Shown here one piece after another: positions 17,512-26,809 of a stretch of DNA of 64,000 nt (position 1 is its first letter; the number at the start of each line of letters is the position of its first letter). The position numbers were made by a program, and so were the translations under genes. Under the pieces are notes generated by a model that was not told where the DNA came from, did not search any database, and saw nothing but the letters and a program-made list of their open reading frames with translations. Location of the stretch: assembly GCF_004762095.1 (NCBI RefSeq), contig NZ_SIJH01000009.1, positions 97,723-161,722 of the forward strand, given 5' to 3'. Origin of the DNA: Tabrizicola caldifontis (lineage in GTDB: Bacteria > Pseudomonadota > Alphaproteobacteria > Rhodobacterales > Rhodobacteraceae).

Positions 17512-20500
17512 ATGGACCTGATCGGCTATTTCACCCGCCACCGCACCATCGCCAACCTGCTTATGGTGCTGATGCTGGTCGCGGGCTTGGCTTCGGCCGT
17601 GACGATGCGGGCGCAGTATTTCCCGGACGTGGTGGTGAACGAGGTCAGCGTGACCGTTCCCTGGGACGGTGCAGGTGCCGAGGATGTGGACCGCGCCATC
17701 GTTCAGGTTCTGGAGCCCGCGCTGCAGACGCTGGACGGCGTGGCCTCAGTCAGTTCCCGGGCCAGCGAGGGGCGGGCGGTCGTCACGCTGGAGTTCGAGC
17801 CGAACTACAGCCTGACCCGCGCCGAGGAAGAGGTGCAATCCGCCGTCGACAGCGTCACGACCTTGCCGGACGGCGCAGACGAACCGATTGTCGCATCGTC
17901 AGCCTGGCGCGACCGGGTGACGGATGTGCTGATCTCGGGCCCGGTCGGCGTCGATCAGCTTGCCCGCTTTGCCGACGAATTCACCGCACGGCTTTTCGCG
18001 GAGGGCATCACCCGGGCGACGATCTCGGGCCTTGCCGCGGCAGAGATCGTGGTCGAGGTCGCGTCGGCCACGCTCATGCAGCACGATCTGACCATGGCCG
18101 ACATCGCAGCGGCGATCGGCGCGACCACCGCGCAGACCCCGGCTGGAGAGCTGGGCGAGGCCGCGCGGCTGCGTACGGGAACCGAGCGGCGCAGCGTGGC
18201 CGAGATTTCGGCCATCGTGCTGCGTTCGTCTGCCGACGGGGCAACGCTGACCGTCGGAGACGTGGCCTCGGTGCGAAGCAATGCCGCCAATTCGGGGCGT
18301 GCGGCCTTCGTGGGCGAGAACCCGGCCATGACGATCCGGGTGGACCGGGCCAGCGATGGCGATGCGATCCGCATGCAGGCCGTCGTTGCCGAGGTCGCCC
18401 AGGAGATGCAGCTTGGTCTACCGCCGGGGGTCACGGTGGAACTGGTCCGAACCCGCGCCGAGCAGATCAGCGACCGGTTGCTGCTCTTGATCGACAACGG
18501 TCTGACCGGACTGGCGCTGGTACTGATACTTCTGTTTCTGTTCCTGAACGCGCGCATCGCCTTCTGGGTGGCAGCCGGTATCCCGGTGGCGATGATTGCG
18601 GCGCTGGCCGGCATGCATGTCATGGGGCTGACGTTGAACATGATCTCGCTGTTCGCGTTGATCATCATGCTGGGTATCGTCATCGATGATGCCATCGTGG
18701 TGGGCGAACATGCCGATTTCCGTGTGCGCAGACTGGGCGAGCCACCGGCGATGGCGGCCGAGAATGCCGCCCGCTGGATGGCGGCGCCGGTCATAGCCTC
18801 GTCCCTGACCACGATCATCGCCTTCCTTGGCCTTCTGGCCGTGGGCGGCCGCTTCGGCGAGATGATCATGGCGATTCCGATCACGGTCAGCATCGTCCTG
18901 ATCGCCTCGCTGATCGAGTGCTTCCTGATCCTGCCGAACCACCTGAAGCATTCTCTGACGCACATCGGCCAGGACCGCTGGTATGACTGGCCCTCGCGCC
19001 AGGTGAACCGCGGCATGGCGTGGTTCGGGGTCCGGGTCGTGCGCCCTGCGACGCGCCTTGTCATTATGGCGCGCTATCCGGTGCTGGCGGCGGCGCTGCT
19101 GGCCCTGGCCGTGCAGGCAGCGCTGTTTCTGCGCGGCGAGGTGCAGTTCCGCTTTTTCGCCCCGCCGGAACAGGCCTCGGTCACCGGATCCTTCGCCATG
19201 CTGCCGGGCGCCACGCGCGACGATACGCTGGCGATGATGCGCGAATTGCAGCGCGCGGCGGATGCGGTCACCGCGCGGTTCGAGGCGGAATACGGGATGA
19301 ACCCGGCAACCTTCGTGCTTGCCGAGGTGGGCGGTGCGATCGGTCGCAGCCTGGCCTCGGCCGAAACGAAGTCGCCTGACCTTCTGGGCTCGATCTCGAT
19401 GGAGCTGATCAGCCCCGACCTGCGGCCCTATCCGACCTCGACCTTCCTGAATGCGCTTCAGGAGGAGGTTGTGCCGCATCCGCTGCTGGAGGAACTGAGC
19501 TTCCGCAACGCCTTCTTCGGCCCCGGCGGTGCCTCGCTGTCGGTTGATCTTTACGGAGGCGAAGCCGAGACGCTGAAGGCGGCGGCCGAGGCGCTAAAGA
19601 CCGCTCTTGCACCCTACCCAGAGGTTTCAGGGCTTGAGGACACGCTGGCCTACGACAAGGAAGAGCTGATCCTGACCCTGACCCCCCAGGGTGAAAGCCT
19701 GGGTCTGGATACCGCCGCGCTTGCCCGCCATCTGCGCAACAGTCTGGGCGGGATCGAGGCTGCAACCTTCCCCGAGGGGCCGCGTCAGGCTTCGATCCGG
19801 GTGGAACTGCCCGAAAGCGAACTGACGGCGGATTTCCTGGATCGCAACCTGATCCGCACCGGTCCGGGTGTCTATGTGCCGTTGGCCGATGTGGTCAGCG
19901 TCGAACGCCAGGCCGGGTTCTCGACCGTCCGGCGCGAGAACGGCCTGCGCACCGTCACGGTCTCGGGCAGCCTGGCCGAGGACGATCCGGCGCGCGCCAC
20001 CGAGGTTCAACGCGCGCTGCGCGAGGAAATCCTGCCCCGCATCGCCGAGGACTACGGCCTGACCTGGGAGCTTTCGGGCCAGGCCCGCGACGAGCGCGCG
20101 TTTCTTAGCGGTGCGGCGCTCGGGCTGGTGCTGTGCCTTGTGGGCATCTACCTGACCTTGGCCTGGATTTTTGCGCACTGGACGCGGCCCCTGGTGGTGA
20201 TGTCGGTCATCCCCTTCGGCCTGGTCGGCGCGATCTTCGGCCATTGGGTCTGGGGGATGCCTCTGTCGATGTTCTCGATCGTCGGGCTGATCGGGATGGC
20301 CGGGATCATCATCAATGATTCCATCGTGCTGATCAACACCATCGACCAGTATGCCCGGACCCGCACCCTTCGCGCTGCAATCATTGACGGGGTGGCCGAC
20401 CGCTTCCGCCCGGTTCTGCTGACCACGGCAACAACGGTGCTTGGTCTGATGCCGCTGCTGTACGAACGCAGCTCGCAGGCCGAGTTCCTGAAGCCGACGG

Positions 20501-20886
20501 TCGTCACGCTGGTCTTCGGGCTGGGCTTCGGGATGATCCTGGTTCTTGTGGTGGTGCCCGCGCTGATGGCGGCGCAGGCCGATATTTCCCGCGCCTTCGC
20601 CACCTTGCGCCGGGCGCTGCGGGCGGGTGGCCTTCGTCCCACCTTCGGCGTGGCCGCGGGGGTAATGGGGCTGTTGGCACTGGCCTTGCCGCTATGGGTC
20701 GCGCTGACCGGCGCGCTGCCGGGATGGCTGATCGCGCTTGCCCCCGGCCTTGCCCAGATGCCGGCCGGCCCTGTCGCCGTGGGCCTTTTCCTGGCGGCGG
20801 CGCTGCTGGTGTGGCTTGTCGCGGCGGGGCTGGCCCTGGCGCAGATGCGTGCGCCGGTTCAGGTCAGGGGGCGGGGCAGCCGCTGA
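17512..20886 (+). CDS. RND-family efflux permease with C-terminal membrane extension
   Basis: This is a 1124-residue AcrB-type proton-driven pump. TM1 is at about 13-32, two large periplasmic loops follow TM1 and TM7, and the proton-relay aspartates of TM4 are present in IVIDDAIVVGEH; the TM10 counterpart is GIIINDSIVLIN. Usual family members have about 1,030-1,050 residues. Here about 99 further residues (about 1026-1124) follow the canonical last helix and contain two or three extra hydrophobic segments. The substrate is unknown. The 3' end overlaps the end of the opposite-strand DsbD-N-like gene by 23 bases. Confidence 0.92.
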   Translation: MDLIGYFTRHRTIANLLMVLMLVAGLASAVTMRAQYFPDVVVNEVSVTVPWDGAGAEDVDRAIVQVLEPALQTLDGVASVSSRASEGRAVVTLEFEPNYSLTRAEEEVQSAVDSVTTLPDGADEPIVASSAWRDRVTDVLISGPVGVDQLARFADEFTARLFAEGITRATISGLAAAEIVVEVASATLMQHDLTMADIAAAIGATTAQTPAGELGEAARLRTGTERRSVAEISAIVLRSSADGATLTVGDVASVRSNAANSGRAAFVGENPAMTIRVDRASDGDAIRMQAVVAEVAQEMQLGLPPGVTVELVRTRAEQISDRLLLLIDNGLTGLALVLILLFLFLNARIAFWVAAGIPVAMIAALAGMHVMGLTLNMISLFALIIMLGIVIDDAIVVGEHADFRVRRLGEPPAMAAENAARWMAAPVIASSLTTIIAFLGLLAVGGRFGEMIMAIPITVSIVLIASLIECFLILPNHLKHSLTHIGQDRWYDWPSRQVNRGMAWFGVRVVRPATRLVIMARYPVLAAALLALAVQAALFLRGEVQFRFFAPPEQASVTGSFAMLPGATRDDTLAMMRELQRAADAVTARFEAEYGMNPATFVLAEVGGAIGRSLASAETKSPDLLGSISMELISPDLRPYPTSTFLNALQEEVVPHPLLEELSFRNAFFGPGGASLSVDLYGGEAETLKAAAEALKTALAPYPEVSGLEDTLAYDKEELILTLTPQGESLGLDTAALARHLRNSLGGIEAATFPEGPRQASIRVELPESELTADFLDRNLIRTGPGVYVPLADVVSVERQAGFSTVRRENGLRTVTVSGSLAEDDPARATEVQRALREEILPRIAEDYGLTWELSGQARDERAFLSGAALGLVLCLVGIYLTLAWIFAHWTRPLVVMSVIPFGLVGAIFGHWVWGMPLSMFSIVGLIGMAGIIINDSIVLINTIDQYARTRTLRAAIIDGVADRFRPVLLTTATTVLGLMPLLYERSSQAEFLKPTVVTLVFGLGFGMILVLVVVPALMAAQADISRAFATLRRALRAGGLRPTFGVAAGVMGLLALALPLWVALTGALPGWLIALAPGLAQMPAGPVAVGLFLAAALLVWLVAAGLALAQMRAPVQVRGRGSR

Positions 20887-21661
20887 TCTCGACAGCCTTG
20901 CCGGCGGCAAGGATCGTCACGGTCACGCCGGACCGATCCAGCGCGAAAGGAGCGCCCTGCGGCGGAACCAGTTCCGTGACCGCCACAAGGTCGTGCCCCT
21001 GGCGGGTCGTGGTGGCCTCGGCCACCCAGACCTCGGGATCTGCCGTTTCGAAGGCCACCACCTCGGGCACGCCCGGATCGGGCAGGCGCAGCCGTGCCGT
21101 GAGGCGCAATCCGTCGGCAATCGGGTCGATGGTGCAGCCGACATGGGTCACGCCTGCCTCACCGGCGGTGGCTGCCCGGTTCGCCAGCGCTGCCGTGATC
21201 CCCGGGTCGGGCGCCCCCGGCGCAGTCAGACCGGACTGCAGCGCGAATGTTGCCGGCAGGCAGATCTTGTCGCAGACGCCTAGATCGACCTTGACCGCCA
21301 GGCTGACCGGCTGCGCCGGATCGATGGGCGTCACTTCGAGCGGCAGGATCAGCTGCTTGTGGTAGCCGATGGTCTGCATCCCGTTCAGTTCGAACACGCT
21401 AGGCGCGGGCCAGTGAATGCGTACCGACCGCACGTTCCGCGAACCCGACCAGTCGAATGCCGGCGGGATGCCTGCATCCCCCGGGCTGCGCCAGTAGGTC
21501 TTCCACCCCGGCGCCATGGACAGATCCAGCGCCGCCATGTGCCGTCCGCCCTCCATCTGCCAGCCGGTGCGCAGCCGGGCCGAAAGTACATCCTCCTGCG
21601 TCGTGGCAAGGGCGGGGGCGGTGGTCAGCGCCAGGACGAGGGCAAGGCAAAGTCGGGTCAT
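20864..21661 (-). CDS. Periplasmic DsbD N-terminal-domain-like thiol protein
   Basis: The 265-residue protein has a signal peptide (1-19, ending ALA) and an immunoglobulin-like domain as in the alpha domain of DsbD/ScsB, with GWKTYWRSPGDAGIPP (about 52-67) and the redox pair CDKIC (Cys130 and Cys134). It lacks the membrane and thioredoxin domains of DsbD, so it is a free-standing module; its electron donor is not encoded nearby. Further cysteines occur near 195 and at the C-terminus (SGCPAP). The start at 21661 gives the best signal peptide; an in-frame ATG at 21691 would lengthen it by ten residues. It is divergent from yqgE and converges on the RND gene. Confidence 0.8.
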   Translation of the reverse strand: MTRLCLALVLALTTAPALATTQEDVLSARLRTGWQMEGGRHMAALDLSMAPGWKTYWRSPGDAGIPPAFDWSGSRNVRSVRIHWPAPSVFELNGMQTIGYHKQLILPLEVTPIDPAQPVSLAVKVDLGVCDKICLPATFALQSGLTAPGAPDPGITAALANRAATAGEAGVTHVGCTIDPIADGLRLTARLRLPDPGVPEVVAFETADPEVWVAEATTTRQGHDLVAVTELVPPQGAPFALDRSGVTVTILAAGKAVEISGCPAP

Positions 21662-21779
21662 GGCGCGAAGATAAGCGCTGGATCGGGGCATGGAAATCAC
21701 TTTGCGGCGACAGGGCGTGAGCGTGGTTTCCCTGCATCGGGGGCTTGAGCCCCCGGCCCGCCGGGTCCATGTTGAGAGC

Positions 21780-22346
21780 ATGGGTGAACAAATGGACCTT
21801 GCGGGACAGATCCTGATTGCCATGCCGGGCATGGCCGACCCGCGCTTTGATCGCAGCGTGATCCTGATCTGTGCCCATTCGGCAGAGGGGTCGATGGGGC
21901 TGATCGTGAACAAGCCCCTGCAAGACCTAACGTTCGCGGGCCTTCTTGAGCATCTGCAGATTCCCATGGCCCCGGATGGCCGTGACATCCGCGTGCACCT
22001 GGGCGGTCCGGTCGAGCGCGGGCGGGGGTTCGTCCTGCACACGCCCGACTGGGAGCCGGGCCCTGCGACGCTTTCGGTGCCGGGCGGCTATGGCATGACC
22101 GCAACGCTCGATATCCTGCAGGCACTGGCGCAGGGCCGGGGGCCGGGCAAGGCGCTTCTGGCGCTGGGCTATTCCGGCTGGGGACCGGGTCAGCTGGAGG
22201 CAGAGATCGCCCGGAACGACTGGCTGACCTGCCCCGCGGCGGAGGGGCTGGTCTTCGCGGCGGATGACGGGGCCAAGTGGTCGGCGGCGCTGCGGGGGAT
22301 GGGGATTGATCCCTTGACCCTGAGTGCGGCGGCGGGGCGGGCCTGA
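21780..22346 (+). CDS. yqgE: YqgE/AlgH family protein
   Basis: The 188-residue sequence matches the UPF0301/YqgE family: GQILIAMPGMADPRFDRSV near the start, SAEGSMGLIVNKPL, HLGGPVERGRGFVLH and LALGYSGWGPGQLEAEI. The biochemical role of the family is not settled; in Pseudomonas the homologue AlgH affects alginate regulation. The ATG at 21780 has GAGAG four bases upstream; ATG 21792 is an alternative start. It is divergent from the DsbD-N-like gene. Confidence 0.92.
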   Translation: MGEQMDLAGQILIAMPGMADPRFDRSVILICAHSAEGSMGLIVNKPLQDLTFAGLLEHLQIPMAPDGRDIRVHLGGPVERGRGFVLHTPDWEPGPATLSVPGGYGMTATLDILQALAQGRGPGKALLALGYSGWGPGQLEAEIARNDWLTCPAAEGLVFAADDGAKWSAALRGMGIDPLTLSAAAGRA

Positions 22347-22828
22347 CGGGGGCCGCAAGGAACTCGGTAAGCGGTTGGGAACGCTGGGTTAATCCGGGGG
22401 ATTTCCGGGAGGTTAACGGTCTGCCATCCCTCTGGCATGTGTCGAGCATCTGTCCCGATGGTTTGCGGGCGGGTGGGGCTGGGGGGCGGGTGGGGCGTTA
22501 ACCTTGGGAGGCGAATCGCGTCTGATTGGCCGGTGCGGTGCGCTGTAGCGCACCCTACGGCGACTTGCGACGCTTTGCCCGGGATCTGAGGGCTTCTTTC
22601 CCGGCTGTTGGCCAAAGCTGATCCAACCAGACGGCAGCCAAGATGAACGCCAGGAAAGCCAAAAAACTGCCACGTGATTGAGTTGTTTCGGAAGGCTAAC
22701 GATGCCCCAGCAGAGGCCGTGAACCGCAACCTTGCGAACAACTTGCCTGTCACGTTATGTCGCAAGCAGGAGTGAACGGATCGCAGGGCGTGCGACAGCA
22801 CCCTACGATAGCGATGATGGTGTCGCCC
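22347..22828. other. Gene-free spacer with a short palindromic repeat
   Basis: This 482-base gap separates yqgE from the ALDH16-like gene; both read toward it. I see no credible coding sequence. It contains the palindrome at 22537-22554 with its CCTACG tail, and a looser echo (GACAGCACCCTACG) close to 22,800. Confidence 0.6.
22537..22554. repeat. REP-like palindrome GGTGCGCT/AGCGCACC
   Basis: Two perfect 8-base arms with a 2-base centre are followed by CTACG. Short elements of this form are scattered between genes in many proteobacterial genomes. No mobility gene is attached. Confidence 0.55.
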
Positions 22829-25168
22829 TCACTCCCCATACGGAACCCAGACCGTCTTGACCTCCGTCGCCTGGGACAGGAACGCCCGGCCTTCGCCCTC
22901 TGCTCCCGTCCAGTTCCGCGCGCGGCCGTGGTTGACCCAGGTGCGTTTGAGGTTGCCTGCGGCTTCGCGCTCGATGAGGGCGGAGAGGGGGTGGGAGGAG
23001 AAGCTCCAGACCGCATCCACGTCAAGATGGCCAGCAAGCGTCCGCGCCAGATCCTCGGCCGGGCCGGTGACGATGTTCACCACCCCGCCCGGCACGTCCG
23101 AGGTGTCGAGCACCTGGTAGAAGTCGGTGGCCGACAGGGGGCGTTGGCCGGGGACGAGGACCACCGTGTTTCCCATCGCGATGGCGGGGGCCATGACCGA
23201 GACGAGGCCGAGGAGGGGGGCTTCGTCGGGGAGGAGGGCGCCGATCACGCCGACGGGTTCGTTCATCGCAAGGGCAATGCCGCGGATCGGCACCGACTTT
23301 GCCGCACCGTCGTATTTGTCGGCCCAGGCGGCATAGGTGAACAGGCGCTGGATGGAGGCATCCACCTCGGCCTCGCCGGGCCGGCCGGTCTGATCGCGCA
23401 GGCGGGCGGCGAATTCGGCGTGCCTTGCAGAGAGGTTCTCGGCAATGAAGTAAAGGACCTGGGCGCGGTTGTAGGCCGTTGTCTTCGCCCAGCCTTTGGC
23501 GGCGTGGGCGGCCTCGACCGCGTTCCTGATGTCCTTGCGGTTGCCGATGCCGACGTGGCCAAGGAGTTTGCCCCTGGGGCCGTAGACGGGCTGCGAGTAG
23601 CCGGAGTCGGGGCGGGCCTGTTTGCCGCCGATGTAGAGTTTCGCCGTGCGGTCGAGCGGATCGACCACGGGTTCCGCCGGTGCAGGAATTGGGGCGGCAG
23701 GCTTCAACGCGGCGGGTTTCCGGGCGGGTTTCAGATAGGCCATCAGCCCCTCCCACCCGCCTTCCCGGCCGAAGCCCGACTCGCGCACCCCGCCGAAACC
23801 TGCGGCCGCGTCGAAGAGGTTGGTGGCGTTGATCCAGACGACCCCGGCTTTCAGTTTGGGGGCCACGTCGAGGGCGAGATTGATGTTTTCCGTCCACACG
23901 GTGGCGGCGAGGCCGTAGCGGGTGTTGTTGGCCAGCGCCACGGCTTCCTCGGGCGTGCGGAAGGTCATCGAGACGAGGACGGGGCCGAAGATTTCCTCCT
24001 GCATCAGCGGCGAGGCGGTGCCGAGGCCGGTGATGAGGGTCGGCGGATAGAAGCAGCCCTGCGCAGGCAGGGGCGTGGCGGCGACGTAGTGCTCGCCCTC
24101 GGGGTTGTCGCGCACGAGGCGGGTGATGGTGTCGAGCTGGACCGGATCGACCACCGCGCCGATGTCGATGCACTTGTCGAGGGGATCGCCGATGCGCAGC
24201 CCGTCCATGCGGCGTTTGAGCTTGTCGTGGAAGCGGGGGGCGATGCCTTCCTGGACGAGGAGGCGGGAGCCGGCGCAGCAGACCTGGCCCTGGTTGAACC
24301 AGATGGCGTCCACGAGGCCCTCGACGGCCGAGTCGAGGTCGGCGTCGTCGAAGACGATATAGGGGGATTTGCCGCCGAGTTCCAAGGTGAGGGCCTTGCC
24401 GGTGCCGGCAGTGGCCTCGCGGATGCGTTTGCCGACCGAGGTGGAGCCGGTGAAGGCGATCTTGTCGACTTCGGCGTCGACGAGGGCGGCCCCGGTGCTG
24501 CCGTCGCCGGTGACGATGTTGAGGACGCCCCTGGGCAGGCCCGCCTCGCGGGAGATGTCGGCGAAGAGGAGGGCGGTGAGGGGGGTGTATTCGGCGGGCT
24601 TTAGGACGATGGTGTTCCCGGCGGCGAGCGCGGGGGCGACCTTCCAGGCGAGCATCAGGAGGGGGAAGTTCCAGGGGATCACGGCGCCGCAGACGCCGAG
24701 GGGGCGCATATCGGGGTGTTCGGAGGGGAGGAGCTGGGCAAGGCCCGCGTGGTAGGAGAAATGGCGGGCGACGAGGGGGATGTCGATGTCACGGCTCTCG
24801 CGGATCGGCTTGCCGTTGTCGAGGGTTTCGAGCGTGGCGAAGAGGCGGGAGTGTTTTTGGACGAGGCGGGCGAGGGCATAGAGGTATTCCGCGCGGCGGA
24901 AGGCGGGGAGGGCGGCCCATTTCGGTTGCGCCCGGCGGGCGGCTTTTACCGCGTTTGCCACGTCCTCGGCGGTGCCTTGGGTGATCTGGGCGAGGGGTTT
25001 GCCGGTGGCGGGGTTCGAGGTGGTGAAGGTCTCGCCTGGCGCGGTGAAGGCGCCGTCGATGTAATGGCCGAACCGGTCCTCGTGGCGGGCGATCCAGGCC
25101 AGCGCCTCGGCGGCGGACTCGGGGGCGGGGCCGTAGGCCATGCTGTCGAAGATTTCCTTGATGGTCAT
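22829..25168 (-). CDS. ALDH16-like double-domain aldehyde dehydrogenase
   Basis: This 779-residue protein contains two aldehyde dehydrogenase domains in tandem. The first (1-480) is complete: IPWNFPLLMLAWK (164-176), FTGSTSVGK, general base in TLELGGKSP (Glu263) and catalytic Cys297 in FNQGQVCCAGSR. After an Ala/Pro linker (about 481-503) the second domain (504-779) is shortened and has no catalytic Cys or Glu, as in the ALDH16 family, whose bacterial form has been studied structurally from a Rhodobacteraceae (Loktanella). The aldehyde is unknown. It lies 101 bases downstream of deoC on the same strand, so acetaldehyde released by DeoC is a plausible substrate. The start at 25168 fits the family N-terminus. 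Confidence 0.9.
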   Translation of the reverse strand: MTIKEIFDSMAYGPAPESAAEALAWIARHEDRFGHYIDGAFTAPGETFTTSNPATGKPLAQITQGTAEDVANAVKAARRAQPKWAALPAFRRAEYLYALARLVQKHSRLFATLETLDNGKPIRESRDIDIPLVARHFSYHAGLAQLLPSEHPDMRPLGVCGAVIPWNFPLLMLAWKVAPALAAGNTIVLKPAEYTPLTALLFADISREAGLPRGVLNIVTGDGSTGAALVDAEVDKIAFTGSTSVGKRIREATAGTGKALTLELGGKSPYIVFDDADLDSAVEGLVDAIWFNQGQVCCAGSRLLVQEGIAPRFHDKLKRRMDGLRIGDPLDKCIDIGAVVDPVQLDTITRLVRDNPEGEHYVAATPLPAQGCFYPPTLITGLGTASPLMQEEIFGPVLVSMTFRTPEEAVALANNTRYGLAATVWTENINLALDVAPKLKAGVVWINATNLFDAAAGFGGVRESGFGREGGWEGLMAYLKPARKPAALKPAAPIPAPAEPVVDPLDRTAKLYIGGKQARPDSGYSQPVYGPRGKLLGHVGIGNRKDIRNAVEAAHAAKGWAKTTAYNRAQVLYFIAENLSARHAEFAARLRDQTGRPGEAEVDASIQRLFTYAAWADKYDGAAKSVPIRGIALAMNEPVGVIGALLPDEAPLLGLVSVMAPAIAMGNTVVLVPGQRPLSATDFYQVLDTSDVPGGVVNIVTGPAEDLARTLAGHLDVDAVWSFSSHPLSALIEREAAGNLKRTWVNHGRARNWTGAEGEGRAFLSQATEVKTVWVPYGE

Positions 25169-25193
25169 GGGGTCCTCAGGATGGCTGGCAGCG

Positions 25194-25240
25194 CGCCCCC
25201 CACCCCACCCCTCCCCCACGTTGTGGGGAGGGAGGCGCGA
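25194..25240. repeat. C-rich/G-rich intergenic hairpin repeat, copy 1
   Basis: The run of CCCCACCCC and CTCCCCCAC units followed by GTGGGGAGGGAGGCGCGAGG folds into a hairpin (about 25210-25219 with 25223-25232, one bulge). It lies between deoC and the ALDH16-like gene and is closely similar to 26290-26340. Confidence 0.7.
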
Positions 25241-25269
25241 GGTGTCGGGCGGCGTGCGGGGTGGGCATG

Positions 25270-26259
25270 TCAGCCCATCGCGTGGCGGTTGGCGGCGGAG
25301 TAGTGGCCGGTGAGGTGGTGTTCGAGCTGGCGCTCGATGTCGCCCAGAAGGCTGGAGGCCCCGAAGCGGAAGAGGTCGGGTTGCAGCCAGGGATGGCCGA
25401 GTTCGTCCTTCATCAGCGTGAGATAGACCAGCGCGTCCTTGGCCTTGGCGATCCCGCCCGCCGGCTTGTAGCCGACCTTGTAGCCGGTCCGCGCCTCGTA
25501 GTCGCGGATGGCCCGGATCATGGTCAGCGAGACGGGCAGGGTGGCGTTGACGGCCTCTTTCCCGGTCGAGGTCTTGATGAAATCGGCCCCGCCCATCATG
25601 CAGACGAGGCTCGCGCGGGCGACGTTGCGCAGCGTGCCGAGCTCTCCGGTGGCGAGGATGGCCTTGACATGGGCATCGCCGCAGGCCTCGCGCATGTCGC
25701 GCATCTCGTCGTAAAGCGCCTGCCAGTTCTGGGTCAGGACGTGCCGGCGTGAAATGACGATGTCGATTTCCCTCGCGCCCGCCTTCACGCTATCGCCGAT
25801 CTCGGCGATGCGCAAGCGGTAGGGCGAGAGGCCCGCCGGAAAGCCGGTCGAGACGGCGGCGACGGGGATGTTGGTGCCTTCCAGCGCCCGGACGGCGGTT
25901 TCCACCATCTCGTGATAGACGCATACCGCGCCGACCGTCAGGCCGGGCATACCGAGTTTATCGAGCATCCAGGGCGCGACCGGCTGGCGGGCCTTGGCGC
26001 ACAGACGCTGGACGCGGCCCGGCGTGTCGTCGCCGGACAGGGTGGTGAGGTCGATCAGGCTGATCGCCTTCAGAAGCCAGGCCGCCTGATACTCCTTCTT
26101 GACCGACCGCCGGCCGGGCAGCGTGGCGGCGCGGCGCTCGATGGCCGAGGTGTTGGCCTGGACCGAGGCCACCCAGTCGAGATCGAGCGCCATGCCCGGA
26201 TTGCGGGGATGGGTCACCTGGGGCAGGAGGCCGGTCGCCGTGGTGGAGAGGGTTGTCAT
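25270..26259 (-). CDS. deoC: Deoxyribose-phosphate aldolase
   Basis: DeoC cleaves 2-deoxyribose 5-phosphate into acetaldehyde and glyceraldehyde 3-phosphate through a Schiff base. The 329-residue class I aldolase barrel has the key residues in place: Asp166 in AREIDIVIS, Lys229 (the Schiff-base lysine) in DFIKTSTGK and Lys265 in YKPAGGI. It is longer at the N-terminus (about 60 residues) than the E. coli enzyme, as in many alphaproteobacteria and eukaryotes. The ATG at 26259 has AGAG eight bases upstream and is preferred to the ATG at 26274. It is first of a two-gene set with the aldehyde dehydrogenase. Confidence 0.95.
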   Translation of the reverse strand: MTTLSTTATGLLPQVTHPRNPGMALDLDWVASVQANTSAIERRAATLPGRRSVKKEYQAAWLLKAISLIDLTTLSGDDTPGRVQRLCAKARQPVAPWMLDKLGMPGLTVGAVCVYHEMVETAVRALEGTNIPVAAVSTGFPAGLSPYRLRIAEIGDSVKAGAREIDIVISRRHVLTQNWQALYDEMRDMREACGDAHVKAILATGELGTLRNVARASLVCMMGGADFIKTSTGKEAVNATLPVSLTMIRAIRDYEARTGYKVGYKPAGGIAKAKDALVYLTLMKDELGHPWLQPDLFRFGASSLLGDIERQLEHHLTGHYSAANRHAMG

Positions 26260-26289
26260 CGTCTCTGGATCCATCGCAGTGCCCGCGGT

Positions 26290-26340
26290 GCCCCCCCCCA
26301 CCCCATCCCTCCCCCACGGAGGGGGGAGGGAGGCGCGAGG
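26290..26340. repeat. C-rich/G-rich intergenic hairpin repeat, copy 2
   Basis: Perfect 9-bp arms at 26307-26315 and 26322-26330 lie within the same CCCCACCCC...GGGAGGCGCGAGG context as copy 1, in the same orientation, just upstream of deoC. Confidence 0.7.
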
Positions 26341-26431
26341 CGGTGCACGCGGTCCTGTGCGGACGATGACATGCGAAACCCTTGAGTGGCAAGGGCCGGG
26401 CTGGCTGATTTCTGACCGGATGGTCAAAAAA

Positions 26432-26809
26432 TCAGGGGTCGGGCCGTTCCTGGCCCAGGGTGGCCCAGGGCTGGCCGGTGCCGCTGTCGGGGATGTCGGG
26501 GTCCGCCTCGCCGCGCAGGATCAGGGTCTTGGCGAGAAACAGGGCCGAGATCGGCGCGGTCAGCAGGAGGAACAGGGTGATGAGCCATTCCTGGATGCTG
26601 ATGGTGCCGCCCTGCGGCAGGTCGCCGATCGAGGAGGCAAGGAGCGCCGCCCCCACGCCGATCGTCGTGGCCTTGGTCGGCGCATGCAGGCGCTGCATCG
26701 GGCGGGGCAGGCGGATCAGGCCCCAGGAGCCGACCAGCGCGAAGAAGCCGCCGCCGACGAGGCCCGCGGCGACGATCAGTTCGACGGCGGTTTGTAGAAG
26801 AGGGGTCAT
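26432..26809 (-). CDS. mrpG: Mrp Na+/H+ antiporter subunit G
   Basis: This is the last gene of a six-gene Mrp operon. The 125-residue protein has three helices and the MnhG signature GSWGLIRLPRPMQRLHAPTKATT (seen in parts at about 27-49). Its start overlaps the mrpF stop by four bases. The C-terminal 25 residues are a soluble tail. MrpG is a small membrane subunit needed for assembly of the antiporter. Confidence 0.93.
   Translation of the reverse strand: MTPLLQTAVELIVAAGLVGGGFFALVGSWGLIRLPRPMQRLHAPTKATTIGVGAALLASSIGDLPQGGTISIQEWLITLFLLLTAPISALFLAKTLILRGEADPDIPDSGTGQPWATLGQERPDP

Noticed and set aside
22190..22801. 203-codon minus-strand open frame across the yqgE end and spacer
   Set aside because: It overlaps the conserved end of yqgE, lacks a ribosome-binding site and shows no family motif.
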